Assembly (NCBI GenBank): GCA_963680875.1
Contig: OY804577.1
Coordinates: 147,206,196-147,270,195 of the forward strand
DNA: 64,000 bases
From: Bathymodiolus brooksi
Taxonomy: Eukaryota > Mollusca > Bivalvia > Mytilida > Modiolidae
Direction of reading: 5' to 3'
Below, in pieces: positions 16,101-30,200 of this stretch. The position numbers were made by a program, and so were the translations under genes. Positions within the stretch are counted from its first letter, which is position 1; each line of letters opens with the position of its first letter. The notes under the pieces are model-generated. The model was not told where the DNA came from, did not search any database, and saw only the letters and a list, made by a program, of their open reading frames with translations.

Positions 16101-17565
16101 TGTTTTTGTGTTTTTCCCACACCAATTGCTTTATTTCACAGATTTAAGATGTTGTTGTATTTGTCCCACACCAATTGCTTTATTTCACAGGTTTAAGATG
16201 TTTTTGTATTTATCCCACACCAATTGCTTTATTTCACAGATTTAAGATGTTGTTGTGTTTGTCCCACACCAATTGCTTTATTTCACAGATTTAAGATGTT
16301 GTTGTGTTTGTCCCACACCAATTGCTTTATTTCACAGGTTTAAGATGTTTTTGTGTTTGTCCCACACCAATTGCTTTATTTCACAGATTTAAGATGTTGT
16401 TGTATTTGTCCCACACCAATTGCTTTATTTCACAGGTTTAAGATGTTTTTGTGTTTTTCCCACACCAATTGCTTTATTTCACAGATTTAAGATGTTGTTG
16501 TGTTTTTCCCACACCAATTGCTTTATTACACAGGCTTAAACTGTTGTTGTGTTTGTCCCACACCAATTGCTTTATTTCACAGGTTTAAGATGTTGTGTTT
16601 GTACACAACTATTGTTTGATTTCATAGGTTTAAGATGTTGTTGTGTTTGTCCCACACCAATTGCTTTATTTCACAGATTTAAGATGTTGTTGTGTTTGTC
16701 CCACACCAATTGCTTTATTTCACAGATTTAAGATGTTGTTGTGTTTGTCCCACACCAATTGCTTTATTTCACAGATTTAAGATGTTGTTGTGTTTTTCCC
16801 ACACCAATTGCTTTATTTCACAGATTTAAGATGTTGTTGTGTTTGTCCCACACCAATTGCTTTATTTCACAGGTTTAAGATGTTGTGTTTGTACACAACT
16901 ATTGTTTGATTTCACAGGCTTAAGATGTTGTTGTGTTTGTCCCACACCAATTGCTTTATTTCACAGATTTAAGATGTTGTTGTATTTGTCCCACACCAAT
17001 TGCTTTGTTTCACAGGTTTAAGATGTTTTTGTGTTTTTCCCACACCAATTGCTTTATTTCACAGATTTAAGATGTTGTTGTATTTGTCCCACACCAATTG
17101 CTTTATTTCACAGGCTTAAGATGTTGTTTTGTTTGTCCCACACCAATTGCTTTATTTCACATATTTAAGATGTTGTTGTATTTGTCCCACACCAATTGCT
17201 TTATTTCACAGGTTTAAGATGTTTTTGTATTTGTCCCACACCAATTGCTTTATTTCACAGATTTAAGATGTTGTTGTGTTTTTCCCACACCAATTGCTTT
17301 ATTTCACAGGCTTAAACTGTTGTTGTGTTTGTCCCACACCAATTGCTTTATTTCACAGGTTTAAGATGTTGTGTTTGTACACAACTATTGTTTGATTTCA
17401 TAGGTTTAAGATGTTGTTGTGTTTGTCCCACACCAATTGCTTTATTTCACAGATTTAAGATGTTGTTGTGTTTGTCCCACACCAATTGCTTTATTTCACA
17501 GATTTAAGATGTTGTTGTGTTTTTCCCACACCAATTGCTTTATTTCACAGGCTTAAACTGTTGTT

Positions 17566-20500
17566 GTGTTTGTCCCACACCAATTGCTTTATTTCACAGG
17601 TTTAAGATGTTGTGTTTGTACACAACTATTGTTTGATTTCATAGGTTTAAGATGGTGTTGTGTTTGTCCCACACCAATTGCTTTATTTCACAGATTTAAG
17701 ATGTTGTTGTGTTTGTCCCACACCAATTGCTTTATTTCACAGATTTAAGATGTTGTTGTGTTTGTCCCACACCAATTGCTTTATTTCACAGATTTAAGAT
17801 GTTGTTGTGTTTTTCCCACACCAATTGCTTTATTTCACAGGCTTAAGATGTTGTTGTGTTTGTCCCACACCAATTGCTTTATTTCACAGGTTTAAGATGT
17901 TGTGTTTGTACACAACTATTGTTTGATTTCACAGGCCTAAGATGTTGTTGTGTTTGTCCCACACCAATTGCTTTATTTCACAGATTTAAGATGTTGTTGT
18001 ATTTGTCCCACACCAATTGCTTTATTTCACAGGTTTAAGATGTTTTTGTGTTTTTCCCACACCAATTGCTTTATTTCACAGATTTAAGATGTTGTTGTAT
18101 TTGTCCCACACCAATTGCTTTATTTCACAGGCTTAAGATGTTGTTGTGTTTGTCCCACACCAATTGCTTTATTTCACATATTTAAGATGTTGTTGTATTT
18201 GTCCCACACCAATTGCTTTATTTCACAGGTTTAAGATGTTTTTGTATTTGTCCCACACCAATTGCTTTATTTCACAGATTTAAGATGTTGTTGTGTTTGT
18301 CCCACACCAATTGCTTTATTTCACAGGTTTAAGATGTAGTTGTGTTTGTCCCACACCAATTGCTTTATTTCACAGGTTTAAGATGTTGTTGTGTTTGTCC
18401 CACACCAATTGCTTTATTTCACAGGTTTAAGATGTTGTGTTTGTACACAACTATTGTTTGATTTCACAGGCTTAAGATGTTGTTGTGTTTGTCCCACACC
18501 AATTGCTTTATTTCACAGGTTTAAGATGTTGTGTTTGTACACAACTATTGTTTGATTTCACAGGCTTAATATGTTGTGGTGTTTGTCCCACACCAATTGC
18601 TTTATTTCACAGATTTAAGATGTTGTTGTATTTGTCCCACACCAATTGCTTTATTTCACAGGTTTAAGATGTTTTTTGTGTTTTTCCCACACCAATTGCT
18701 TTATTTCACAGATTTAAGATGTTGTTGTATTTGTCCCACACCAATTGCTTTATTTCACAGGTTTAAGATGTTTTTGTATTTGTCCCACACCAATTGCTTT
18801 ATTTCACAGATTTAAGATGTTGTTGTGTTTGTCCCACACCAATTGCTTTATTTCACAGATTTAAGATGTTGTTGTGTTTGTCCCACACCAATTGCTTTAT
18901 TTCACAGATTTAAGATGTTGTTGTGTTTGTCCCACACCAATTGCTTTATTTCACAGATTTAAGATGTTGTTGTGTTTGTCCCACACCAATTGCTTTATTT
19001 CACAGGTTTAAGATGTTGTGTTTGTACACAACTATTGTTTGATTTTACAGGCTTAAGATGTTGTTGTGTTTGTCCCACACCAATTGCTTTATTTCACAGA
19101 TTTAAGATGTTGTTGTGTTTTTCCCACACCAATTGCTTTATTTCACAGGCTTAAACTGTTGTTGTGTTTGTCCCACACCAATTGCTTTATTTCACAGGTT
19201 TAAGATGTTGTGTTTGTACACAACTATTGTTTGATTTCATAGGTTTAAGATGTTGTTGTGTTTGTCCCACACTAATTGCTTTATTTCACAGATTTAAGAT
19301 GTTGTTGTGTTTGTCCCACACCAATTGCTTTATTTCACAGATTTAAGATGTTGTTGTGTTTTTCCCACACCAATTGCTTTATTTCACAGATTTAAGATGT
19401 TGTTGTGTTTGTCCCACACCAATTGCTTTATTTCACAGGTTTAAGATGTTGTGTTTGTACACAACTATTGTTTGATTTTACAGGCTTAAGATGTTGTTGT
19501 GTTTGTCCCACACCAATTGCTTTATTTCACAGATTTAAGATGTTGTTGTGTTTTTCCCACACCAATTGCTTTATTTCACAGGCTTAAACTGTTGTTGTGT
19601 TTGTCCCACACCAATTGCTTTATTTCACAGGTTTAAGATGTTGTGTTTGTACACAACTATTGTTTGATTTCACAGATTTAAGATGTTGTTGTATTTGTCC
19701 CACACCAATTGCTTTATTTCACAGGTTTAAGATGTTGTTGTGTTTTTCCCACACCAATTGCTTTATTTCACAGATTTAAGATGTTGTTGTATTTGTCCCA
19801 CACCATTTGCTTTATTTCACAGGTTTAAGATGTTGTTGTGTTTTTCCCACACCAATTGCTTTATTTCACAGGTTTAAGATGTTGTGTTTGTACACAACTA
19901 TTGTTTGATTTTACAGGCTTAAGATGTTGTTGTGTTTGTCCCACACCAATTGCTTTATTTCACAGATTTAAGATGTTGTTGTGTTTTTCCCACACCAATT
20001 GCTTTATTTCACAGGCTTAAACTGTTGTTGTGTTTGTCCCACACCAATTGCTTTATTTCACAGGTTTAAGATGTTGTGTTTGTACACAACTATTGTTTGA
20101 TTTCATAGGTTTAAGATGTTGTTGTGTTTGTCCCACACCAATTGCTTTATTTCACAGATTTAAGATGTTGTTGTGTTTGTCCCACACCAATTGCTTTATT
20201 TCACAGATTTAAGATGTTGTTGTGTTTTTCCCACACCAATTGCTTTATTTCACAGGCTTAAACTGTTGTTGTGTTTGTCCCACACCAATTGCTTTATTTC
20301 ACAGGTTTAAGATGTTGTGTTTGTACACAACTATTGTTTGATTTCACAGATTTAAGATGTTGTTGTATTTGTCCCACACCAATTGCTTTATTTCACAGGT
20401 TTAAGATGTTGTTGTGTTTGTCCCACACCAATTGCTTTATTTCACAGGTTTAAGATGTTGTTGTGTTTGTCCCACACCAATTGCTTTATTTCACAGGTTT

Positions 20501-23500
20501 AAGATGTTGTTGTGTTTTTCCCACACCAATTGCTTTATTTCACAGGTTTAAGATGCTGTTGTGTTTGTCCGACACCATTTGTTTTATTTCACAGGTTTAA
20601 GATGTTGTTGTGTTTGTCCCAAACCAATTGCTTTATTTCACAGATTTAAGATGTTGTTGTGTTTGTCCCACACCAATTGCTTTATTTCACAGATTTAAGA
20701 TGTTGTTGTGTTTTTCCCACACCAATTGCTTTATTTCACAGATTTAAGATGTTGTTGTGTCTGTCCCACACCAATTGCTTTATTTCACAGGTATAAGATG
20801 TTGTTGTGTTTGTCCCACACCATTTGTTTTATTTCACAGGTTTAAGATGTTGTTGTGTTTGTCCCACACCAATTGCTTTATTTCACAGATTTAAGATGTT
20901 GTTGTGTTTGTCCCACACCAATTGCTTTATTTCACAGGTTTAAGATGTTGTGTTTGTACACAACTATTGTTTGATTTCACAGGCTTAAGATGTTGTGTTT
21001 TTCCCACACCAATTGCTTTATTTCACAGATTTAAGATGTTGTTGTATTTGTCCCACACCAATTGCTTTATTTCACAGGTTTAAGATGTTGTTGTGTTTGT
21101 CCCACACCAATTGCTTTATTTCACAGATTTAAGATGTTGTTGTATTTGTCCCACACCATTTGCTTTATTTCACAGGTTTAAGATGTTGTTGTGTTTTTCC
21201 CACACCAATTGCTTTATTTCACAGGTTTAAGATGCTGTTGTGTTTGTCCGACACCATTTGTTTTATTTCACAGGTTTAAGATGTTGTTGTGTTTGTCCCA
21301 AACCAATTGCTTTATTTCACAGATTTAAGATGTTGTTGTGTTTGTCCCACACCAATTGCTTTATTTTACAGGTTTAAGATGTTGTGTTTGTACACAACTA
21401 TTGTTTGATTTCACAGGCTTAAGATGTTGTTGTGTTTGTCCCACACCAATTGCTTTATTTCACAGATTTAAGATGTTGTTGTGTTTGTCCCACACCAATT
21501 GCTTTATTTCACAGGTTTAAGATGTTGTGTTTGTACACAACTATTGTTTGATTTCACAGGCTTAAGATGTTGTTGTGTTTGTCCCACACCAATTGCTTTA
21601 TTTCACAGGTTTAAGATGTTGTGTTTGTACACAACTATTGTTTGATTTCATAGGTTTAAGATGGTGTTGTGTTTGTCCCACACCAATTGCTTTATTTCAC
21701 AGATTTAAGATGTTGTTGTGTTTGTCCCACACCAATTGCTTTATTTCACAGATTTAAGATGTTGTTGTGTTTGTCCCACACCAATTGCTTTATTTCACAG
21801 ATTTAAGATGTTGTTGTGTTTTTCCCACACCAATTGCTTTATTTCACAGGCTTAAGATGTTGTTGTGTTTGTCCCACACCAATTGCTTTATTTCACAGGT
21901 TTAAGATGTTGTGTTTGTACACAACTATTGTTTGATTTCACAGGCTTAAGAAGTTGTTGTGTTTGTCCCACACCAATTGCTTTATTTCACAGATTTAAGA
22001 TGTTGTTGTATTTGTCCCACACCAATTGCTTTATTTCACAGGTTTAAGATGTTTTTGTGTTTTTCCCACACCAATTGCTTTATTTCACAGATTTAAGATG
22101 TTGTTGTATTTGTCCCACACCAATTGCTTTATTTCACAGGCATAAGATGTTGTTGTGTTTGTCCCACACCAATTGCTTTATTTCACATATTTAAGATGTT
22201 GTTGTATTTGTCCCACACCAATTGCTTTATTTCACAGGTTTAAGATGTTTTTGTATTTGTCCCACACCAATTGCTTTATTTCACAGATTTAAGATGTTGT
22301 TGTGTTTGTCCCACACCAATTGCTTTATTTCACAGGTTTAAGATGTAGTTGTGTTTGTCCCACACCAATTGCTTTATTTCACAGGTTTAAGATGTTGTTG
22401 TGTTTGTCCCACACCAATTGCTTTATTTCACAGGTTTAAGATGTTGTGTTTGTACACAACTATTGTTTGATTTCACAGGCTTAAGATGTTGTTGTGTTTG
22501 TCCCACACCAATTGCTTTATTTCACAGGTTTAAGATGTTGTGTTTGTACACAACTATTGTTTGATTTCACAGGCTTAAGATGTTGTGGTGTTTGTCCCAC
22601 ACCAATTGCTTTATTTCACAGATTTAAGATGTTGTTGTATTTGTCCCACACCAATTGCTTTATTTCACAGGTTTAAGATGTTTTTTGTGTTTTTCCCACA
22701 CCAATTGCTTTATTTCACAGATTTAAGATGTTGTTGTATTTGTCCCACACCAATTGCTTTATTTCACAGGTTTAAGATGTTTTTGTATTTGTCCCACACC
22801 AATTGCTTTATTTCACAGATTTAAGATGTTGTTGTGTTTGTCCCACACCAATTGCTTTATTTCACAGATTTAAGATGTTGTTGTGTTTGTCCCACACCAA
22901 TTGCTTTATTTCACAGATTTAAGATGTTGTTGTGTTTGTCCCACACCAATTGCTTTATTTCACAGATTTAAGATGTTGTTGTGTTTGTCCCACACCAATT
23001 GCTTTATTTCACAGGTTTAAGATGTTGTGTTTGTACACAACTATTGTTTGATTTTACAGGCTTAAGATGTTGTTGTGTTTGTCCCACACCAATTGCTTTA
23101 TTTCACAGATTTAAGATGTTGTTGTGTTTTTCCCACACCAATTGCTTTATTTCACAGGCTTAAACTGTTGTTGTGTTTGTCCCACACCAATTGCTTTATT
23201 TCACAGGTTTAAGATGTTGTGTTTGTACACAACTATTGTTTGATTTCATAGGTTTAAGATGTTGTTGTGTTTGTCCCACACCAATTGCTTTATTTCACAG
23301 ATTTAAGATGTTGTTGTGTTTGTCCCACACCAATTGCTTTATTTCACAGATTTAAGATGTTGTTGTGTTTTTCCCACACCAATTGCTTTATTTCACAGAT
23401 TTAAGATGTTGTTGTGTTTGTCCCACACCAATTGCTTTATTTCACAGGTTTAAGATGTTGTGTTTGTACACAACTATTGTTTGATTTTACAGGCTTAAGA

Positions 23501-24250
23501 TGTTGTTGTGTTTGTCCCACACCAATTGCTTTATTTCACAGATTTAAGATGTTGTTGTGTTTTTCCCACACCAATTGCTTTATTTCACAGGCTTAAACTG
23601 TTGTTGTGTTTGTCCCACACCAATTGCTTTATTTCACAGGTTTAAGATGTTGTGTTTGTACACAACTATTGTTTGATTTCACAGATTTAAGATGTTGTTG
23701 TATTTGTCCCACACTAATTGCTTTATTTCACAGGTTTAAGATGTTGTTGTGTTTGTCCCACACCAATTGCTTTATTTCACAGATTTAAGATGTTGTTGTA
23801 TTTGTCCCACACCATTTGCTTTATTTCACAGGTTTAAGATGTTGTTGTGTTTTTCCCACACCAATTGCTTTATTTCACAGGTTTAAGATGTTGTGTTTGT
23901 ACACAACTATTGTTTGATTTTACAGGCTTAAGATGTTGTTGTGTTTGTCCCACACCAATTGCTTTATTTCACAGATTTAAGATGTTGTTGTGTTTTTCCC
24001 ACACCAATTGCTTTATTTCACAGGCTTAAACTGTTGTTGTGTTTGTCCCACACTAATTGCTTTATTTCACAGGTTTAAGATGTTGTGTTTGTACACAACT
24101 ATTGTTTGATTTCATAGGTTTAAGATGTTGTTGTGTTTGTCCCACACCAATTGCTTTATTTCACAGATTTAAGATGTTGTTGTGTTTGTCCCACACCAAT
24201 TGCTTTATTTCACAGATTTAAGATGTTGTTGTGTTTTTCCCACACCAATT
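17566..24250 (+). repeat. Tandem pair of about 4.0-kb satellite blocks
   Basis: Monomer order from about 17,566 to 20,250 repeats at +4,009 (about 21,575-24,250). Both copies contain the rare GATGGTGTTG monomer, the TTTTTTGTG monomer and the GTTGTGGTG monomer in the same order. The right copy is repeated again in part at +5,950 (about 28,400-30,900), and the block at 21,340-22,200 also recurs at +4,155. Limits are approximate. Confidence 0.75.
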
Positions 24251-27200
24251 GCTTTATTTCACAGATTTAAGATGTTGTTGTGTTTGTCCCACACCAATTG
24301 CTTTATTTCACAGGTTTAAGATGTTGTGTTTGTACACAACTATTGTTTGATTTTACAGGCTTAAGATGTTGTTGTGTTTGTCCCACACCAATTGCTTTAT
24401 TTCACAGATTTAAGATGTTGTTGTGTTTTTCCCACACCAATTGCTTTATTTCACAGGCTTAAACTGTTGTTGTGTTTGTCCCACACCAATTGCTTTATTT
24501 CACAGGTTTAAGATGTTGTGTTTGTACACAACTATTGTTTGATTTCACAGATTTAAGATGTTGTTGTATTTGTCCCACACCAATTGCTTTATTTCACAGG
24601 TTTAAGATGTTGTTGTGTTTGTCCCACACCAATTGCTTTATTTCACAGATTTAAGATGTTGTTGTATTTGTCCCACACCATTTGCTTTATTTCACAGGTT
24701 TAAGATGTTGTTGTGTTTTTCCCACACCAATTGCTTTATTTCACAGGTTTAAGATGCTGTTGTGTTTGTCCGACACCATTTGTTTTATTTCACAGGTTTA
24801 AGATGTTGTTGTGTTTGTCCCAAACCAATTGCTTTATTTCACAGATTTAAGATGTTGTTGTGTTTGTCCCACACCAATTGCTTTATTTCACAGGTTTAAG
24901 ATGTTGTGTTTGTACACAACTATTGTTTGATTTCACAGGTTTAAGATGTTGTTGTGTTTGTCCCACAACTATTGTTTGATTTCACAGGCTTAAACTGTTG
25001 TTGTGTTTGTCCCACACCAATTGCTTTATTTCACAGATTTAAGATGTTGTTGTGTTTGTCCCACACCAATTGCTTTATTTCACAGATTTAAGATGTTGTT
25101 GTGTTTTTCCCACACCAATTGCTTTATTTCACAGATTTAAGATGTTGTTGTGTCTGTCCCACACCAATTGCTTTATTTCACAGGTATAAGATGTTGTTGT
25201 GTTTGTCCCACACCATTTGTTTTATTTCACAGGTTTAAGATGTTGTTGTGTTTGTCCCACACCAATTGCTTTATTTCACAGATTTAAGATGTTGTTGTGT
25301 TTGTCCCACACCAATTGCTTTATTTCACAGATTTAAGATGTTGTTGTGTTTTTCCCACACCAATTGCTTTATTTCACAGGTTTAAGATGCTGTTGTGTTT
25401 GTCCGACACCATTTGTTTTATTTCACAGGTTTAAGATGTTGTTGTGTTTGTCCCAAACCAATTGCTTTATTTCACAGATTTAAGATGTTGTTGTGTTTGT
25501 CCCACACCAATTGCTTTATTTTACAGGTTTAAGATGTTGTGTTTGTACACAACTATTGTTTGATTTCACAGGCTTAAGATGTTGTTGTGTTTGTCCCACA
25601 CCAATTGCTTTATTTCACAGATTTAAGATGTTGTTGTGTTTGTCCCACACCAATTGCTTTATTTCACAGGTTTAAGATGTTGTGTTTGTACACAACTATT
25701 GTTTGATTTCACAGGCTTAAGATGTTGTTGTGTTTGTCCCACACCAATTGCTTTATTTCACAGGTTTAAGATGTTGTGTTTGTACACAACTATTGTTTGA
25801 TTTCATAGGTTTAAGATGGTGTTGTGTTTGTCCCACACCAATTGCTTTATTTCACAGATTTAAGATGTTGTTGTGTTTGTCCCACACCAATTGCTTTATT
25901 TCACAGATTTAAGATGTTGTTGTGTTTGTCCCACACCAATTGCTTTATTTCACAGATTTAAGATGTTGTTGTGTTTTTCCCACACCAATTGCTTTATTTC
26001 ACAGGCTTAAGATGTTGTTGTGTTTGTCCCACACCAATTGCTTTATTTCACAGGTTTAAGATGTTGTGTTTGTACACAACTATTGTTTGATTTCACAGGC
26101 TTAAGAAGTTGTTGTGTTTGTCCCACACCAATTGCTTTATTTCACAGATTTAAGATGTTGTTGTATTTGTCCCACACCAATTGCTTTATTTCACAGGTTT
26201 AAGATGTTTTTGTGTTTTTCCCACACCAATTGCTTTATTTCACAGATTTAAGATGTTGTTGTATTTGTCCCACACCAATTGCTTTATTTCACAGGTTTAA
26301 GATGTTGTTGTGTTTGTCCCACACCAATTGCTTTATTTCACAGGTTTAAGATGTTGTTGTGTTTTTCCCACACCAATTGCTTTATTTCACAGGTTTAAGA
26401 TGCTGTTGTGTTTGTCCGACACCATTTGTTTTATTTCACAGGTTTAAGATGTTGTTGTGTTTGTCCCAAACCAATTGCTTTATTTCACAGATTTAAGATG
26501 TTGTTGTGTTTGTCCCACACCAATTGCTTTATTTCACAGATTTAAGATGTTGTTGTGTTTTTCCCACACCAATTGCTTTATTTCACAGATTTAAGATGTT
26601 GTTGTGTCTGTCCCACACCAATTGCTTTATTTCACAGGTATAAGATGTTGTTGTGTTTGTCCCACACCATTTGTTTTATTTCACAGGTTTAAGATGTTGT
26701 TGTGTTTGTCCCACACCAATTGCTTTATTTCACAGATTTAAGATGTTGTTGTGTTTGTCCCACACCAATTGCTTTATTTCACAGGTTTAAGATGTTGTGT
26801 TTGTACACAACTATTGTTTGATTTCACAGGCTTAAGATGTTGTGTTTTTCCCACACCAATTGCTTTATTTCACAGATTTAAGATGTTGTTGTATTTGTCC
26901 CACACCAATTGCTTTATTTCACAGGCATAAGATGTTGTTGTGTTTGTCCCACACCAATTGCTTTATTTCACATATTTAAGATGTTGTTGTATTTGTCCCA
27001 CACCAATTGCTTTATTTCACAGGTTTAAGATGTTTTTGTATTTGTCCCACACCAATTGCTTTATTTCACAGATTTAAGATGTTGTTGTGTTTGTCCCACA
27101 CCAATTGCTTTATTTCACAGGTTTAAGATGTAGTTGTGTTTGTCCCACACCAATTGCTTTATTTCACAGGTTTAAGATGTTGTTGTGTTTGTCCCACACC

Positions 27201-30200
27201 AATTGCTTTATTTCACAGGTTTAAGATGTTGTGTTTGTACACAACTATTGTTTGATTTCACAGGCTTAAGAAGTTGTTGTGTTTGTCCCACACCAATTGC
27301 TTTATTTCACAGATTTAAGATGTTGTTGTATTTGTCCCACACCAATTGCTTTATTTCACAGGTTTAAGATGTTTTTGTGTTTTTCCCACACCAATTGCTT
27401 TATTTCACAGATTTAAGATGTTGTTGTATTTGTCCCACACCAATTGCTTTATTTCACAGGTTTAAGATGTTGTTGTGTTTGTCCCACACCAATTGCTTTA
27501 TTTCACAGGTTTAAGATGTTGTTGTGTTTTTCCCACACCAATTGCTTTATTTCACAGGTTTAAGATGCTGTTGTGTTTGTCCGACACCATTTGTTTTATT
27601 TCACAGGTTTAAGATGTTGTTGTGTTTGTCCCAAACCAATTGCTTTATTTCACAGATTTAAGATGTTGTTGTGTTTGTCCCACACCAATTGCTTTATTTC
27701 ACAGATTTAAGATGTTGTTGTGTTTTTCCCACACCAATTGCTTTATTTCACAGATTTAAGATGTTGTTGTGTCTGTCCCACACCAATTGCTTTATTTCAC
27801 AGGTATAAGATGTTGTTGTGTTTGTCCCACACCATTTGTTTTATTTCACAGGTTTAAGATGTTGTTGTGTTTGTCCCACACCAATTGCTTTATTTCACAG
27901 ATTTAAGATGTTGTTGTGTTTGTCCCACACCAATTGCTTTATTTCACAGGTTTAAGATGTTGTGTTTGTACACAACTATTGTTTGATTTCACAGGCTTAA
28001 GATGTTGTGTTTTTCCCACACCAATTGCTTTATTTCACAGATTTAAGATGTTGTTGTATTTGTCCCACACCAATTGCTTTATTTCACAGGCATAAGATGT
28101 TGTTGTGTTTGTCCCACACCAATTGCTTTATTTCACATATTTAAGATGTTGTTGTATTTGTCCCACACCAATTGCTTTATTTCACAGGTTTAAGATGTTT
28201 TTGTATTTGTCCCACACCAATTGCTTTATTTCACAGATTTAAGATGTTGTTGTGTTTGTCCCACACCAATTGCTTTATTTCACAGGTTTAAGATGTAGTT
28301 GTGTTTGTCCCACACCAATTGCTTTATTTCACAGGTTTAAGATGTTGTTGTGTTTGTCCCACACCAATTGCTTTATTTCACAGGTTTAAGATGTTGTGTT
28401 TGTACACAACTATTGTTTGATTTCACAGGCTTAAGATGTTGTTGTGTTTGTCCCACACCAATTGCTTTATTTCACAGGTTTAAGATGTTGTGTTTGTACA
28501 CAACTATTGTTTGATTTCACAGGCTTAAGATGTTGTGGTGTTTGTCCCACACCAATTGCTTTATTTCACAGATTTAAGATGTTGTTGTATTTGTCCCACA
28601 CCAATTGCTTTATTTCACAGGTTTAAGATGTTTTTTGTGTTTTTCCCACACCAATTGCTTTATTTCACAGATTTAAGATGTTGTTGTATTTGTCCCACAC
28701 CAATTGCTTTATTTCACAGGTTTAAGATGTTTTTGTATTTGTCCCACACCAATTGCTTTATTTCACAGATTTAAGATGTTGTTGTGTTTGTCCCACACCA
28801 ATTGCTTTATTTCACAGATTTAAGATGTTGTTGTGTTTGTCCCACACCAATTGCTTTATTTCACAGATTTAAGATGTTGTTGTGTTTGTCCCACACCAAT
28901 TGCTTTATTTCACAGATTTAAGATGTTGTTGTGTTTGTCCCACACCAATTGCTTTATTTCACAGGTTTAAGATGTTGTGTTTGTACACAACTATTGTTTG
29001 ATTTTACAGGCTTAAGATGTTGTTGTGTTTGTCCCACACCAATTGCTTTATTTCACAGATTTAAGATGTTGTTGTGTTTTTCCCACACCAATTGCTTTAT
29101 TTCACAGGCTTAAACTGTTGTTGTGTTTGTCCCACACCAATTGCTTTATTTCACAGGTTTAAGATGTTGTGTTTGTACACAACTATTGTTTGATTTCATA
29201 GGTTTAAGATGTTGTTGTGTTTGTCCCACACCAATTGCTTTATTTCACAGATTTAAGATGTTGTTGTGTTTGTCCCACACCAATTGCTTTATTTCACAGA
29301 TTTAAGATGTTGTTGTGTTTTTCCCACACCAATTGCTTTATTTCACAGATTTAAGATGTTGTTGTGTTTGTCCCACACCAATTGCTTTATTTCACAGGTT
29401 TAAGATGTTGTGTTTGTACACAACTATTGTTTGATTTTACAGGCTTAAGATGTTGTTGTGTTTGTCCCACACCAATTGCTTTATTTCACAGATTTAAGAT
29501 GTTGTTGTGTTTTTCCCACACCAATTGCTTTATTTCACAGGCTTAAACTGTTGTTGTGTTTGTCCCACACCAATTGCTTTATTTCACAGGTTTAAGATGT
29601 TGTGTTTGTACACAACTATTGTTTGATTTCACAGATTTAAGATGTTGTTGTATTTGTCCCACACTAATTGCTTTATTTCACAGGTTTAAGATGTTGTTGT
29701 GTTTGTCCCACACCAATTGCTTTATTTCACAGATTTAAGATGTTGTTGTATTTGTCCCACACCATTTGCTTTATTTCACAGGTTTAAGATGTTGTTGTGT
29801 TTTTCCCACACCAATTGCTTTATTTCACAGGTTTAAGATGTTGTGTTTGTACACAACTATTGTTTGATTTTACAGGCTTAAGATGTTGTTGTGTTTGTCC
29901 CACACCAATTGCTTTATTTCACAGATTTAAGATGTTGTTGTGTTTTTCCCACACCAATTGCTTTATTTCACAGGCTTAAACTGTTGTTGTGTTTGTCCCA
30001 CACTAATTGCTTTATTTCACAGGTTTAAGATGTTGTGTTTGTACACAACTATTGTTTGATTTCATAGGTTTAAGATGTTGTTGTGTTTGTCCCACACCAA
30101 TTGCTTTATTTCACAGATTTAAGATGTTGTTGTGTTTGTCCCACACCAATTGCTTTATTTCACAGATTTAAGATGTTGTTGTGTTTTTCCCACACCAATT